DNA of 64,000 bases from Tamarix chinensis (taxonomy: Eukaryota > Streptophyta > Magnoliopsida > Caryophyllales > Tamaricaceae), in assembly GCA_030549775.1 (NCBI GenBank), contig CM060177.1, positions 57,228,638 to 57,292,637 on the forward strand, read 5' to 3'. The notes under the pieces were generated by a model. It made no database searches and was not told the origin of the DNA. It was given only the letters and a program-made list of their open reading frames with translations. This document shows, one piece after another, positions 31,220-43,049 of the stretch. Positions within the stretch are counted from its first letter, which is position 1. The number at the start of each line of letters is the position of its first letter. A program made the translations under genes and the position numbers.

Positions 31220-34200
31220 TGTAATACCCTATACTTTTATATAATGGAAGAATGAAATTTTTTGGCAAATTTTAGTCCTTTGAATTTGATTCAATGTAAT
31301 GATTTGATTTTAGATAAATTTTGATTTGAAATCATGTTGGAAAATGAAGTTTAGTGAATTTTGTAGGCAAATCCATTGACTAGTTCTATGAACAGATAGA
31401 ATGGTTTCTCATCTTAGCCAAATTGGGTTCCTCAACTAAACGGATCAATAGGTTGTGGGAAATTGATTGACGGGTTTGTCGAGCTGGTCACATTTCGAGA
31501 TGAATTTTCCTAGAAAATCCCTTGCAATAAATTGGAACTATATTAGCCCGTTCTTGAGATATTCTTGACAATTTTTTAATGCATTTAACTTGAAATATTA
31601 CCAAGATTTAAATAAGAGGTCGATTGGGACACAAAAGGGGAATATATAACCTTAGAAATTGTCTTATTCCTCCTCTCTCTTCTACATGATTTAGATATTA
31701 AATACTTCTATCGTAGGCATGCCTTTAAGCAGTTGGAAGATTCATTCAATGATGACTTCCTATTTCTCCATTCATGATTGTGAATTCTATCTTAATTGAT
31801 TTGAATTATCTAGAGATACCATTTGAGCCAGGGAAAAGAGGTCAACAAATCCTAGATGAATTCATCCATCCTGATCAAATTCAAATGATCAATATTAGGG
31901 TTTTGATTCGATCTCCAAAACCTCAGTTTTCCTTTCTAGTGTTTCATTATAAATTAACCAATCATACCCGCATTCCCCCTTTATTTTAGCCACCAAATTT
32001 CCCTAAGTCTTACTTTCCCTCTCTTCACTTCACATTTCAAGCCTTCTTAATCTACTTCCGCACACTCTTATAATCCTATCTCTATCATTTTCTTGTTTTT
32101 GTTTTGTAAGAAAGGTAGAGTTAGATTCTAGGGAAAAGGTTGAATAGTTTAGTTAGCCTTTCCTCTATTTAACTTTATGTTGGTAATTTTGTACTCTCTT
32201 TTGATGATAAGATTTTGAAATTTGATAAGAGTTCAATATAATTTCTAAGTTAGAGACTTTGATTTTTCCTACATCAAGTGATTATTGCTCGTAAAATATT
32301 TATTATGCATGATCTTTACTTGATTGATGAATTATGGCATGAATAAATGATGTTGTACATATGATCTGCATGCTTAAATGAAATATTTTGAGTAGAAAGG
32401 ATGAAAATGGATAAAAATAGGCTATGATGATATTACAGTTAGAAATGCATTTTAATTTTGTTGCTAATAAGTCAATTGATGTTGATACATGTTGTAACAT
32501 GACTAAAAATGATTTATATGTAAGAATCCACGTGAATTTTGTGGTTTATTACTGGGTTAAGGTACACCCATCAACTAGTTAGGTCAAACCAATTAGATGG
32601 TTCCTAGAATAGCCAACTAGTTGACCCAACCTACTTATGAGTATGCCTATAGAGACCTTAGTCTTACTCTCTACCTAAACCCATTGACTAATTTGGAAAA
32701 ATTAATTGACTAGTTTAGGAATATCCAACAGATTTGCCTAAACTAATTGATCTATTTGAGGAAATCATGGTCTAGTTAAGTCAAACCAATTGACTACTTA
32801 ACCAAAACTAACTGATTGATTGGGCCAGACCAAGCAATTGGTTCAGCTAGTTTGCTTAACTAGCTTCTTTTGAGTTTGGTTATACTTTGAGAATATGCTT
32901 GGTATTCTATGAAGGTTATTTAATAGATAAAATAAAGATTTTATCATTGAATATTGGCCTAATTTAAATATTAAAATGGATCGTTGGTTATGGTATACCT
33001 TTTAGGTAGTGGAAGGATTAAATGGGCATTTCACTCATGATGAATGAGGCTAATTGAGAAAAAAAAAGTAATATAACTCAACTTGGGATGGAATTAAATA
33101 TAAGAAATAATAATAATTTCATTGGCTAAAGATAAATGGTAAACCTACCTAGTTGGAAAAAAAGGAAAGGAAATGATTAATATAGATTAACATGAAAGTT
33201 GACTTGCTCACTTTGTATGGGCCTTGTATGATCAACCATCTTTATGAATAAAATGATAATCATGTAAAGAAAAATAGATTCAAGTTTAGTGTGGGTCTAG
33301 GTTACCCGATCCTCAATTAGCTACCGAGGGTTAAACTTCCTTCATGAATTTTTGGTACCTTCGCGAGGGATCCTAAGAGGTCCCCATGCCTTATCAACTC
33401 TAGAAACTAATGATGTACTAGGGGGTATCTTTACTAAAGGGTCTAGTTACCTAGGTTGTTGGATTTGGCATAGACTTATGTCCATATTGGTTGCCTTTAG
33501 CCTAGACTTATGTCCATTTTGGCGATTAGCCCTTTTTGGATAGGCTTCCATGGTATGTGAGATTATGTAGTAGTGCATAATCCATCATTCGATGATAATA
33601 AAATATGGTTGGTAAATAGTAGTTGATAATTATGAATGGTGAAAAATTAAATGGTAGATGATTGATTAAGGAATGGAAATAAATAACCAAAATGAACAAA
33701 GCTGGTGTATGCCTTGACTAATTGATTATGGAATGGAATATTAATTGAGTGGATTGTCCTATCTCTTACATGGATAAATGGATGGCTAACCTTAAAGGAT
33801 TAAGATAATGGGAATAACCCTAATGGTGATTGGAATACTCTCTGGTATTGCTTATATAAGTGTTTATGTTTATTGCTATGGTTCTTCAGCATGATATATC
33901 CCACCATGTTGAAATTGTATATGATATCATGTTTTATACACTCTTACTTACATATATGGCCCAACCATAATGCATTTTGTACACTATGTTCATGAATGAT
34001 AAATTAGTATACTTGCGTACATTGAGGGAGCAACTTGTCTTACTATGTAGCATATTGATGTACTCGTTTGCTCAGTCACCTAATCATTCCCATAAGTAGA
34101 GGACTATATATAGGTATTTGGGGATTTCTAATAAAGGGCCTACTTCATTTAGGTAGGGGCTTATGAGCGAGGACATCTGGAAGGTTTTGGTGGGGTATCA

Positions 34201-34500
34201 TGCCCTAACTTATGTTTTGTGTTCCTGTACTTATTAGTATGTATTTTATAATGATTTGATTGTAATTGTTAAGGTTGCCCAATGTAAACACTTTTGTAGA
34301 TGTTTAATTGAATTGTTATTTTGTGCACTCTATTGCTTTTGGTGTTTGGTTAGTTTAGCCTTGTATCTGATATAGAGTAGCTGATGGGTGTCTATATTAT
34401 GTTAGGTCGGGTAGTAAAATCCCAAATTTCCTAGGTTTTTTCTACTTCTACAATATATTTTAACAAAAAAAAATTGATAGTGAAAAGTATTGGTGCTACA
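31220..34500 (+). mobile_element. F1: solo-LTR-like element of the TGTAATACCC family, 3.3 kb
   Basis: It begins TGTAATACCCTATAC and ends TATTGGTGCTACA, and splits the E LTR exactly between blocks that are contiguous at 6690-6740. The flanks ATAGG and AAGAG match at only three of five bases, so the duplication has decayed. Its 3' end (34380-34500) resembles the 3' end of B. It has clusters of CAATTGACTAGTTGG-like words at 31370-31490 and 32560-32880. It is non-coding; open frames such as 31774-31989 and 33352-33543 match nothing I know. Confidence 0.7.
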
Positions 34501-35107
34501 AAGAGAGTGGTGGTGGTGTGTTTGTTGCGGAGAAATAAATGGTGGAAAAGAAATGGGCGATAAGTAGAGTGATGGAGAAATAGATAGATTTTTCTTAAAT
34601 GAAGGAGGTTCGGAGGAATGAAGGAAGTGCAAGTTGATAAGGGAAGAAGGTATGACACGAGGGAAAAGGAGAATGAGGGGAGATAGCTTAAGAAGAGGAT
34701 GGCATTTAGGGTTCTGTTAAGAAAACTAAGGAGAGGGAAACATGTGGGAGAGGGAGACATGGCCCACAGTATGGTGTAAAGAAGAAAAATGTATGGGAAG
34801 GAGATAGGGTAACAAAACCAAAGGTAAGATAGTACGATAGGTAATAATTTAGGTGAAGAATTGGTAGAAAACATCTGGTTATTGAAATCAGAATTTATCA
34901 ACCTAATGGTTACCAATTAATTTCTAACTTAGGATTAAATTTTAATCATGCACCCTCTAACAAATTTTACCTAATTAAATTTTATTTCTAATAAGTCATA
35001 ATAATACTACAAATATTAATCCTTTATTAAATACAAACACCCTAAAATAACTACTGCAACTAATACACGTAGTTAATGGTTTATAATTAGGTTTTTTAAA
35101 AATAACA
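34501..35107 (-). mobile_element. Element E right LTR, segment 4 (5' end of E)
   Basis: Aligns with 6720-6955, 7841-8180 and 8977-9014 of the left LTR, that is, without the LINE and without the small LTR. On the minus strand the LTR would start TGTTATTTTTAAAAAACC at 35107, a decayed TGTAATGACCCATTTTAAAAAACC. Confidence 0.75.
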
Positions 35108-35181
35108 TATTGTACCTAGATTCTATTATATTCCTCATAACCAACCATAACTACCATTTGTGCAACTTCCTCAACCACCTA

Positions 35182-37330
35182 TGTAATATCTAGCTTTCAA
35201 AAACTATAATTATAAACTTGTGATGATATGTATTAGTTGTAATAATTATTATAGAGTTCTTTTTTAAATATATTATTGATATATTTATTATTATTATTAT
35301 TACATATTAGATATAAAATTTAAATAGGTTAAAATTTGTTAGAGAATGTGTTATTAAATTTTATTCATAAATTAGACCTTAATCGCTATATGTTAGGATA
35401 GTAAATCTTAAGCTTATAACTGAATATTTTCTACCTTTAGCTAAATAATAACCCTAGTCTACTAGATTTTCTAACTTTCCCTCGATGCCTTCTGAGGTGT
35501 AAATCCTTACACACCATGCCATGCGCCAAATCTCATTCTCCCCCATGTTTCCCTCTCCTTATTTATCACAATAACACCCTAGATGCCATCCTCTTCTTAA
35601 TCCTTCTCTCTCTAGCTCTCCTTCTCCCTTACGATAGGCCTTCTTCCCCAAGTAACCTGCACTTACTTCCCTTCTTTTAGATATCCTTCACTCAAGAAAA
35701 ACTCTACATATCTCCATCACTACGTTCATCTTTTATTTCCTTTCACCATTTCTCTCTCTATCATACACACCACCCTCTCCCCCTATCCTCCTAATACCAG
35801 CCATCTCACCCAATCCCTCAACTGCTACACCCTTAACTCCTACTAAAACCACCCCAACACCAACAGACAACCTCATTAAAATCACCCCAATCCCCCTTTC
35901 CAAACTCACTACAGCCACCCTCTCCACTTTTATCCAACCACGCCAAACACCAACCACCATCTACGACTAAACTCATTGAAGATCCCCCCCCCTTATTTTT
36001 CATCTAAATCATTACATATCCCCTCCTTGATATACTCTACACTATCAAATCCTTGCCAAAGCTACACATAAATTCACCAAAGCCTCTCCCTCTACTTCAG
36101 ATTTTTGTGCTAATTTTCCTCCACCTTTTATCGCACCTTTCCCTATCATAGACTTTTCCCTTGCTACATCTTTTCCTACCATTTATCCCTCCAAGAACCA
36201 TAAATTTATGTCATGTTCACCCCTATAAAGGATACAAAGCATCGTTTCTCCTCCTCTCCTTCTCAAAATACTCCCACCGATTCATCCTTCCTTTGTTACA
36301 TGAGTTTTGTTTGGTTTCCATGCTATTTTTCTTTAACCAATTAGTTATCCTTAAGATTTTTTTAGTAATTTTAGGTTATTTTTGTGTAATATTAAATTCT
36401 AATACATGTGTTATTGGCTGTTAAATTCCTAGGTAATTCCTAATGATCTTGGATAAGATTTTGTGTAAGCTTGGTTTACGTAAATCAAATCACTCATAAG
36501 ATGGCAGAATTTATATGTGAGCATGATGGATTTTTAAGACCTAAAATCATGATAAGGTTTTAGACTATTCATGTGGTGTGAGATGCATGATAAAATGTTA
36601 ACATGTTAAATGAATGCTACATATAATTTTTTTAAAAGTTAAGCTATATGCAAGGTAGCATATTAGATGAATTACATATAGATGTTTAGGGTTTTCTTAA
36701 GGCTTTTATCCTTGTCATGTTATAATTTGAATGAAATGTTAAATACTTAATGATTTCTAATTCATGGTATTTAGGGCTACTATGTTTCACATGAAAACAT
36801 ATATCCATCATTAAGGTTAGCTTATGATAATTTCTATTCACATGACCTATGGTTAGAGATATTTCCATACATGTACCATGATTATAATTTCCCTATTAAA
36901 ATGTTGTAATATGATTTAAAAATGTATATACATGCCACATGGAATATGTGGTATGTAATAATTAAATGATTAGGGTTTATGGGTGTAACCCACTAAATGC
37001 ATAAAAAATAGAAAATACAATTAATTGTTAAAGTACAAAGATTAATTACATGCTAAATAATGTGATTAATTATCTTGTGTCATTTCCATGACAAATTTCT
37101 CATAATAATAATGTTTGGTAAACAAATAATGTGATCTCTTATTCCATTCCACCTTGGATCGAACAAAAATCCCAAAAAAAAATCCATGAACAATTTGAAA
37201 CCATAAGTCTTCAATCCTTGCCCTACACTCTAAGGAATTATAAAATTGATTAAGGGTTTTTCCTTCTAACAATTAGTAATCTATTGCGCTATTATTTGTC
37301 TCTTAATGTTTTATATTCTCACACATTCAA
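35182..37330 (+). mobile_element. Third E-type LTR, opposite orientation
   Basis: It starts TGTAATATCTAGC at 35182 and follows the reverse complement of E's left LTR: 35280-35470 corresponds to 7930-8150, 35510-36000 to 6600-7000, 36160-36420 to 6100-6400, and 36440-37060 to 5450-6070. The right border fades near 37330. It stands 74 bp from E's right LTR and head to head with it. Frames at 35733-36424 are low-complexity Ser/Leu/Pro strings. Whether a coding interior once followed at the right is not visible. Confidence 0.7.
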
Positions 37331-40300
37331 GGTAAGCACTCCATGGCTATTTTGAGTCTTCCTCTTCACTGAACTGTTACATGTAGTGCATATATAAGTG
37401 TAATTATCATGTTAATGTGGTGAGTGTATGGTCAAAAATTAATCCTATGTTTTAGTATGGGAAAAAATCAATTGACCATATATGGAAGTACAAGACTAAA
37501 ATTTAGTAATCAATTGGGATGAATTGAAGTTTCGGTTTACTATAACGAAAGTTGAGGATTTCATTGAGGTTGAGAGTTATATTGATATATAATATTAACA
37601 ATTAAGGAGGAATTATAATTATAACACATTTTTTCTTGTAGGGCTCACAAAATCAAGAAGGAGACCGATTACAAGGAGGATTCCTCATGACGAGCTAGTG
37701 AAGAGTGAAATACTTAGGATAAAATGCTTGCATATAACATTGATGAGTTAGGAAATATTATTTGTTGATGATTGGTAGAGGGGCCGATATGAGACCCTGT
37801 CTAAGGGGGCATTAACAAGCACTCATGATGTGAATCAAAGTGGAGGAAGAAATGCAGGACCTATCAAATATTTTTTCAATCGGTGGCAGGTTGAAGTTGA
37901 GGAGAAATGCTCCAGTTTAATGCACATTAAACTCAATTTTTTTCAAGTTTGAAGGTTACGAATACTTGAATGCAAATCACCTTCAAAGTCTTGAATGATG
38001 TAGAAAAAACCCCGGGCTTTTCCTATTAAAATGGACTCCAAAAAGAGGAGGATAAGACATAAGTTATGCTTGAGGATTAGGTGTTCAAAAAATTCTATTA
38101 TTCAGCTTCTCATTTCATATGTCATATGTATGTACAAGGAAGTATATATATAGGTAGCAACCAACATAATGGGCCTAAACCAGCCGGTTTTCTCTCTTAA
38201 TTCAAGCTGAATTTAATCCACATGAATTAATCCTATATAATACTTAATCTTACTCATAATATCATCATTTAAATGATATTAATAACTAACATTACAAAGC
38301 CACACAATCAACTATGGTACACACATGAAATTACAACAAAACCCTAGCTTACATAAAATATACTTCGGGTGTACAACAAGTTTAATATAACTAATGATAA
38401 CATCACTATATCTTGTTGTAGTGTCATCCTATGTATTTCATAGCCATGCATGCTTTGAATTCTTGTACACTTTGAGTCTCTTTTTGTGTATTAACTTCTT
38501 CACCTTGCAAATATGTAATATACCTGCAAGAATATCTTGAATCGTTTTCAATACCAAGCATAGAAATATTATCAAGAACATTTAAAATGATTGGCTCCAT
38601 TATTAAGAATGCCAATTCTTCCTTACCTTCGGAATCATTAGAAACATGAGATACATTAGATGCATCTACATCAACTCATTACCTCTATGAGGAGTACCTA
38701 GCTGATCATGGCTTGAAAGTATACATTAATCATTTTCTTAGGGCCATTGGTTAGGACACTTTCATGTTTTGTATAGCCCCCACATATCATTGTGTAACTC
38801 TATAATTTTTGAGTTCTTTTCAATTAGAGGCCAATAAGAAGGAGAGTGGAGTTAGAACACATTGTATCTATTTTATATAGACTATGATAGATCCTCGAGA
38901 GATATCCCTAAGACATTTCATTTACTTTTTGGTAGGGAATGTGAGTACTCCACTAAGATGGAACTCAAGGGGCTTCAAGTCCTCCATCACCCTAAGGTTG
39001 AGGGTGCTAGCTAATGCATTCAAGACCACCAAGGCTAAGAGCTCCCACATCTATAACCTAGTACTTAAATATATCTTAATATTGTTAGCTTGAACGGTCT
39101 TTGCTAGAGGAGACTCTATAGGTGTTTCTAAGGAGTATGAGCTTTTCTTATTATACTGTATGCTTGAAGGGATACCTATTGATACTGGTATTTTCCTAAC
39201 TAAGTAGCTTGGTTGGGTAAGTGCCTCTACCTCTAGGGATATATCCATAGGCGGCATGATCACAACCATAACATTAGGACTAGGCCTATATTTCTTTGAT
39301 GATCTACTTATAGAGGCCTATGACACACATATTGAACTAGAAATTTGTTTCCTAGGGGGTTAAATACCGTAAAGGGGGAAGGAGTATTAGCTACTCTACA
39401 AGGGTTAATGCTACTTCCTGATTTTATCTCCCTAACCCATAGGCCGAGTGACATTACTATGCCTAATGCTCTTCCCTCACCTCCTCACTCACCTTCTTAG
39501 AAGGATATTCTACCATAGGAGAATGCCCCCTCACATTCTGAACCTTAGCGACATCAGCATCAAGATTACATAGATGAGTAATCTAAGTTGGTATATGAGC
39601 ACCTAAATGCGATAGCATCAACCCACAGCCAAATGCACCAGATGTTGTAGGCCATTTATGTCCTATAGTTTGGCTCTAGTAGTCCTCCACCCTCCTAGTG
39701 AACCTTACCCCTTCCTCTACTTTTACATTTCTTTGGTCCAATAATTAGGAACAATTCCTATTATAAGTATAGGGTAAGTAGAAGCTTTATTTATTTTTTT
39801 GTCATTTGTTATTGTTTTATATTCTTTTAGTATGTTATTTTGTTTTCTTTCTTTTTAAGTGGTGTCTTGAATTTATTTATTTTCTTCTTTTTATTATTCT
39901 TTTCATTTTTTATTTTCTTAGAGGTATTCTTTTATTTTTATTAGAAAAAAATTAATGAATTAAAATTTTAAGGGATGACGCCTTGAGAATATACGATGAA
40001 AGAAATATTTATTTGATAACCTTAGTTTACATGCATAGTTGGGACTAGATTTTGTTACAAAATGCTTTTGAAAAATAGAAAAAGGATTTTATTATTTTAG
40101 TTGCATTCACTACCCAAGAATTTGAACATAAAAATTCGATAATCATTATAGAAATAAAAAAAATAGGCCTAATAAAAAAAATTGGTGGAATTTTGAGCCT
40201 TATTGATGGAAATAATTTCATCCAATATACTTTTCACTCTTGTGTGCAATTCTCTATTGGTATGTGAAATTAGAAATTATCATTATTCCCTTTAAGGCTA

Positions 40301-43049
40301 CATGAAATTGTTGAAGATATTAAGATGATAGAGGTAAAGTTTTCTTCTTGTAAACTACTTAGCCAAATAGCCTAATTGTAACAATTTTTCCATAACCCCA
40401 TTAAGCTTTAAGCCTATTTTATTGATATTTAACCTACATATGTATCTAATTCTACATATTATATCTCGTCCCTTAGTCTATGGCTAGTGGAGGTAATGAG
40501 TTATTTATGGAGTTGAAACTCTAAGCATGGGGATGTTTTAGTGTTGTTCGGTGAGTAGTGAATTGAATTATTATAAAATAAAATGAGAATATATATATAT
40601 ATATACATACATACATACATACATACATACATACTTAAGGTGTTGATGTGGAAAGAAAGGGGTAGATTGTAAATCACTAAATCCTGGTGTTGAGTAGGAT
40701 GGAGCATAAAAGGCACCTACTTAGCGAAACATGGCTTAAGTTGAAAAAACAAATATTATTATAATAGATTATGGTAGTATAGGAGGTGATGATTAGAGGT
40801 ATAACATTCATTGAAGAAAATTTGAAGTTAAAAATCATAAGGAGTTGAAATTGAGAAAGTTATTTGCTTACTAGTAATAGACATTGCACCACAATCCTAA
40901 GATTTACTCTACCTTCGACCCTAGCCTTGTTGCCAAAAAAAAAAGACCACTTGATTTTTTTATGTTTTATTTTATAAGCATTGGAAAATTGAGAAGAGTG
41001 ACGAGCCTATGGTCAATCATTATCATCAGTAGAATTTTTTAGAGTAAATATTAACCTGTGATATATGATATTAGAGTGCTTCCACATGCCTAAAGTGAAA
41101 ATCTATTGGTCTAATTCTTAATATTTTTTCACATTGATAACATAGACAATGGATTATATGGTGAACTAGTTATGGTGTTTTTAACCTCAAAAGAGTTTGA
41201 AATTGATTTTATACATATCTGCTTTTCATTATTTTGAGCCCCGATGAAACATGTGCATTTTGTAGGCTAATTATTGATATATCTCGTTAACTATTGGAAG
41301 GGGAGTTCATATGTGACTTGATATTTGAGACTTCTCATACTTGTTATGGTTGTGTTGCTTAAGTGCAAGAAATAGTTCAAGCATAGGGTATTTGATTCAT
41401 GCATATTTTATGGAATTATTTGAAATATCTTAACCCAACTTTTTATGCTTGTTATGACAAATTAAACATTTTCCTTAAGTTTTCTCTAATAGCCTAGTTT
41501 TGTAGGAAAATGATATCAAGGAAATTTGGTCATATAACTAAGGAAAATAAGCACAATATGAAAAGCGATCTTGGAGTCATGAAAATCTAGAAGTACCATC
41601 ATGCAAGACCTTAAAAGAGTAATCATTCATAGAAAAATCGAATTAAGACAATAAATAGAGAGGAAATATGGGGTCCTATATTTATGAAAATATGAATCAT
41701 ATTTCCTTGGTTCTCCTCCCACGTGCTCCATTAATTCATCTCACATATAGAGAAAAAATACAAATGTATAGTATTTACTAATATATACCATATTTTTACC
41801 ATAATTTGGATATGATTCTTTCGAACTTATGTCCATATGTATAACATATATTAGGCCAAATAGAATATTAAAGAACACTTCCATTATAACTTCAAATTTA
41901 TTTTCATTATTTCTAAACCATTAGGGTTCTTTGGTTAGATTTAGTTAGTTAATTGCATTGGTTAATGATTGAATATCATATAGTGTTTGTGATTCTATAA
42001 TATCCTAAGTTCTTTATTTTGTTTATTTTTTTTATTTCTACTTATTTTTTTATTTAATTTAATTTTTGTTATTAGCTTAATTAATTGAGTTTGTGATTTT
42101 TTTTAGTTTAATTTAATCTTTGTTACTTTGTTTCGCTATATTTATTAAAGTTATAATTTTTACGTGCCTAGAATCTATATTTTTCTAATTTTATTAATAT
42201 GCTAGGTTAGATTAGTATGGAGTGAGAAGATAATTGAATGTTACATAATAATTAATCGTGAGATGTGAATTCAACTTAATTATTATGTGTATTTTTTGTT
42301 AAATTAATAAACTAAGTTGAATGATCACCAATCTAAGATTTGGACTTTATTATCTAGATTGGCCAACTATTTAATTTAAGTAATAATTACATTCTAGGAT
42401 AGTATATTTAATTTTTCATTGTTAGTGTATACATTCCTAAGAAGCAAATAGGTTGGTTAATTTCTAAAGAATTATATTAATTTAATCTATATTTATTAAT
42501 CTTTAGAATTACATAATTCAAGGAAACTATAATTATGGTCCTAGTTAATTGCTCCCTAATTGTTAATGCTATCATTAATTAAATCTAGAGATCTTATCCT
42601 AGGTTATTAATTTGGTAGATAGTAAATCATAAACTGAACTTGGTTTATTTGTATAAGGGGATGCTAACAAATGGACAAATGCAATATTCTGAGGGTTAAC
42701 ATTAGATATACATCATAACCATTTTATTCGATGATCAATCGATATCCTTGTACTGAATATGTCCTTTGACCCCTATCATTCCATTATTGTTCGTTAGTTA
42801 TTGTGTTAATTGCTAGTTTCTCTTCTTTTCATTATTAGTTTTTTTTACTTGACAATTGGGAGAATTTATATGATAATAGAAATATACAACTTAGATTATA
42901 GTCTTTATGGGATCCACCCTTTACTCATCATTTACTTTTTATGTCTATGTCTAAAGTTTCATTTGGCTTGTCTAAGACAGCACATCATCAATCCCAACCT
43001 TTCATTAGTTAATAGGATGGACTATAATAACTCATTTATTTCCTTATAA
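37331..43049. other. Long AT-rich stretch without a recognisable gene
   Basis: No retrotransposon domain, RNA gene or host exon could be supported. Two weakly coding-like patches are noted: minus strand 38424-38640 (a 64-codon open frame ending QEFKACMAMKYIG) and plus strand 38884-39093. I recognise neither. Around 42640-42780 the sequence resembles the AT-rich leaders that precede gag in Athila-type elements (GATCAATCGATATCCTTGTA), so parts may be leader and LTR remnants. A compound AT/ACAT microsatellite lies at 40589-40634. Confidence 0.4.
40589..40634. repeat. Compound (AT)n(ACAT)n microsatellite
   Basis: About eight AT units followed by about eight ACAT units. The open frame 40501-40716 crosses it and is an artefact. 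Confidence 0.92.

Larger units (their letters stand above)
4840..35107 (-). mobile_element. Element E: Ty3/gypsy retrotransposon with gag but no pol, inflated by nested insertions
   Basis: The outline was rebuilt by joining matching segments. The left LTR (3' LTR, minus strand) is about 4840-9014. The interior is about 9015-11430. The right LTR (5' LTR) consists of 11430-11859, 20894-21197, 30227-31219 and 34501-35107. After removing insertions each LTR is about 2.3-2.5 kb, which supports one element. Both LTRs share the block with AATAAATGGTGGAAAAGAAA (6746 and 34533) and the 5' end TAAAAAACCyTAATTATAAACC on the minus strand. The interior codes only for Gag and a zinc knuckle. It is the oldest layer of the stack, since every other element in 6964-34500 sits inside it. 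Confidence 0.75.

Noticed and set aside
33352..33543. 63-codon plus-strand frame as a small gene
   Set aside because: Inside solo LTR F1 and not preserved in F2 or F3.
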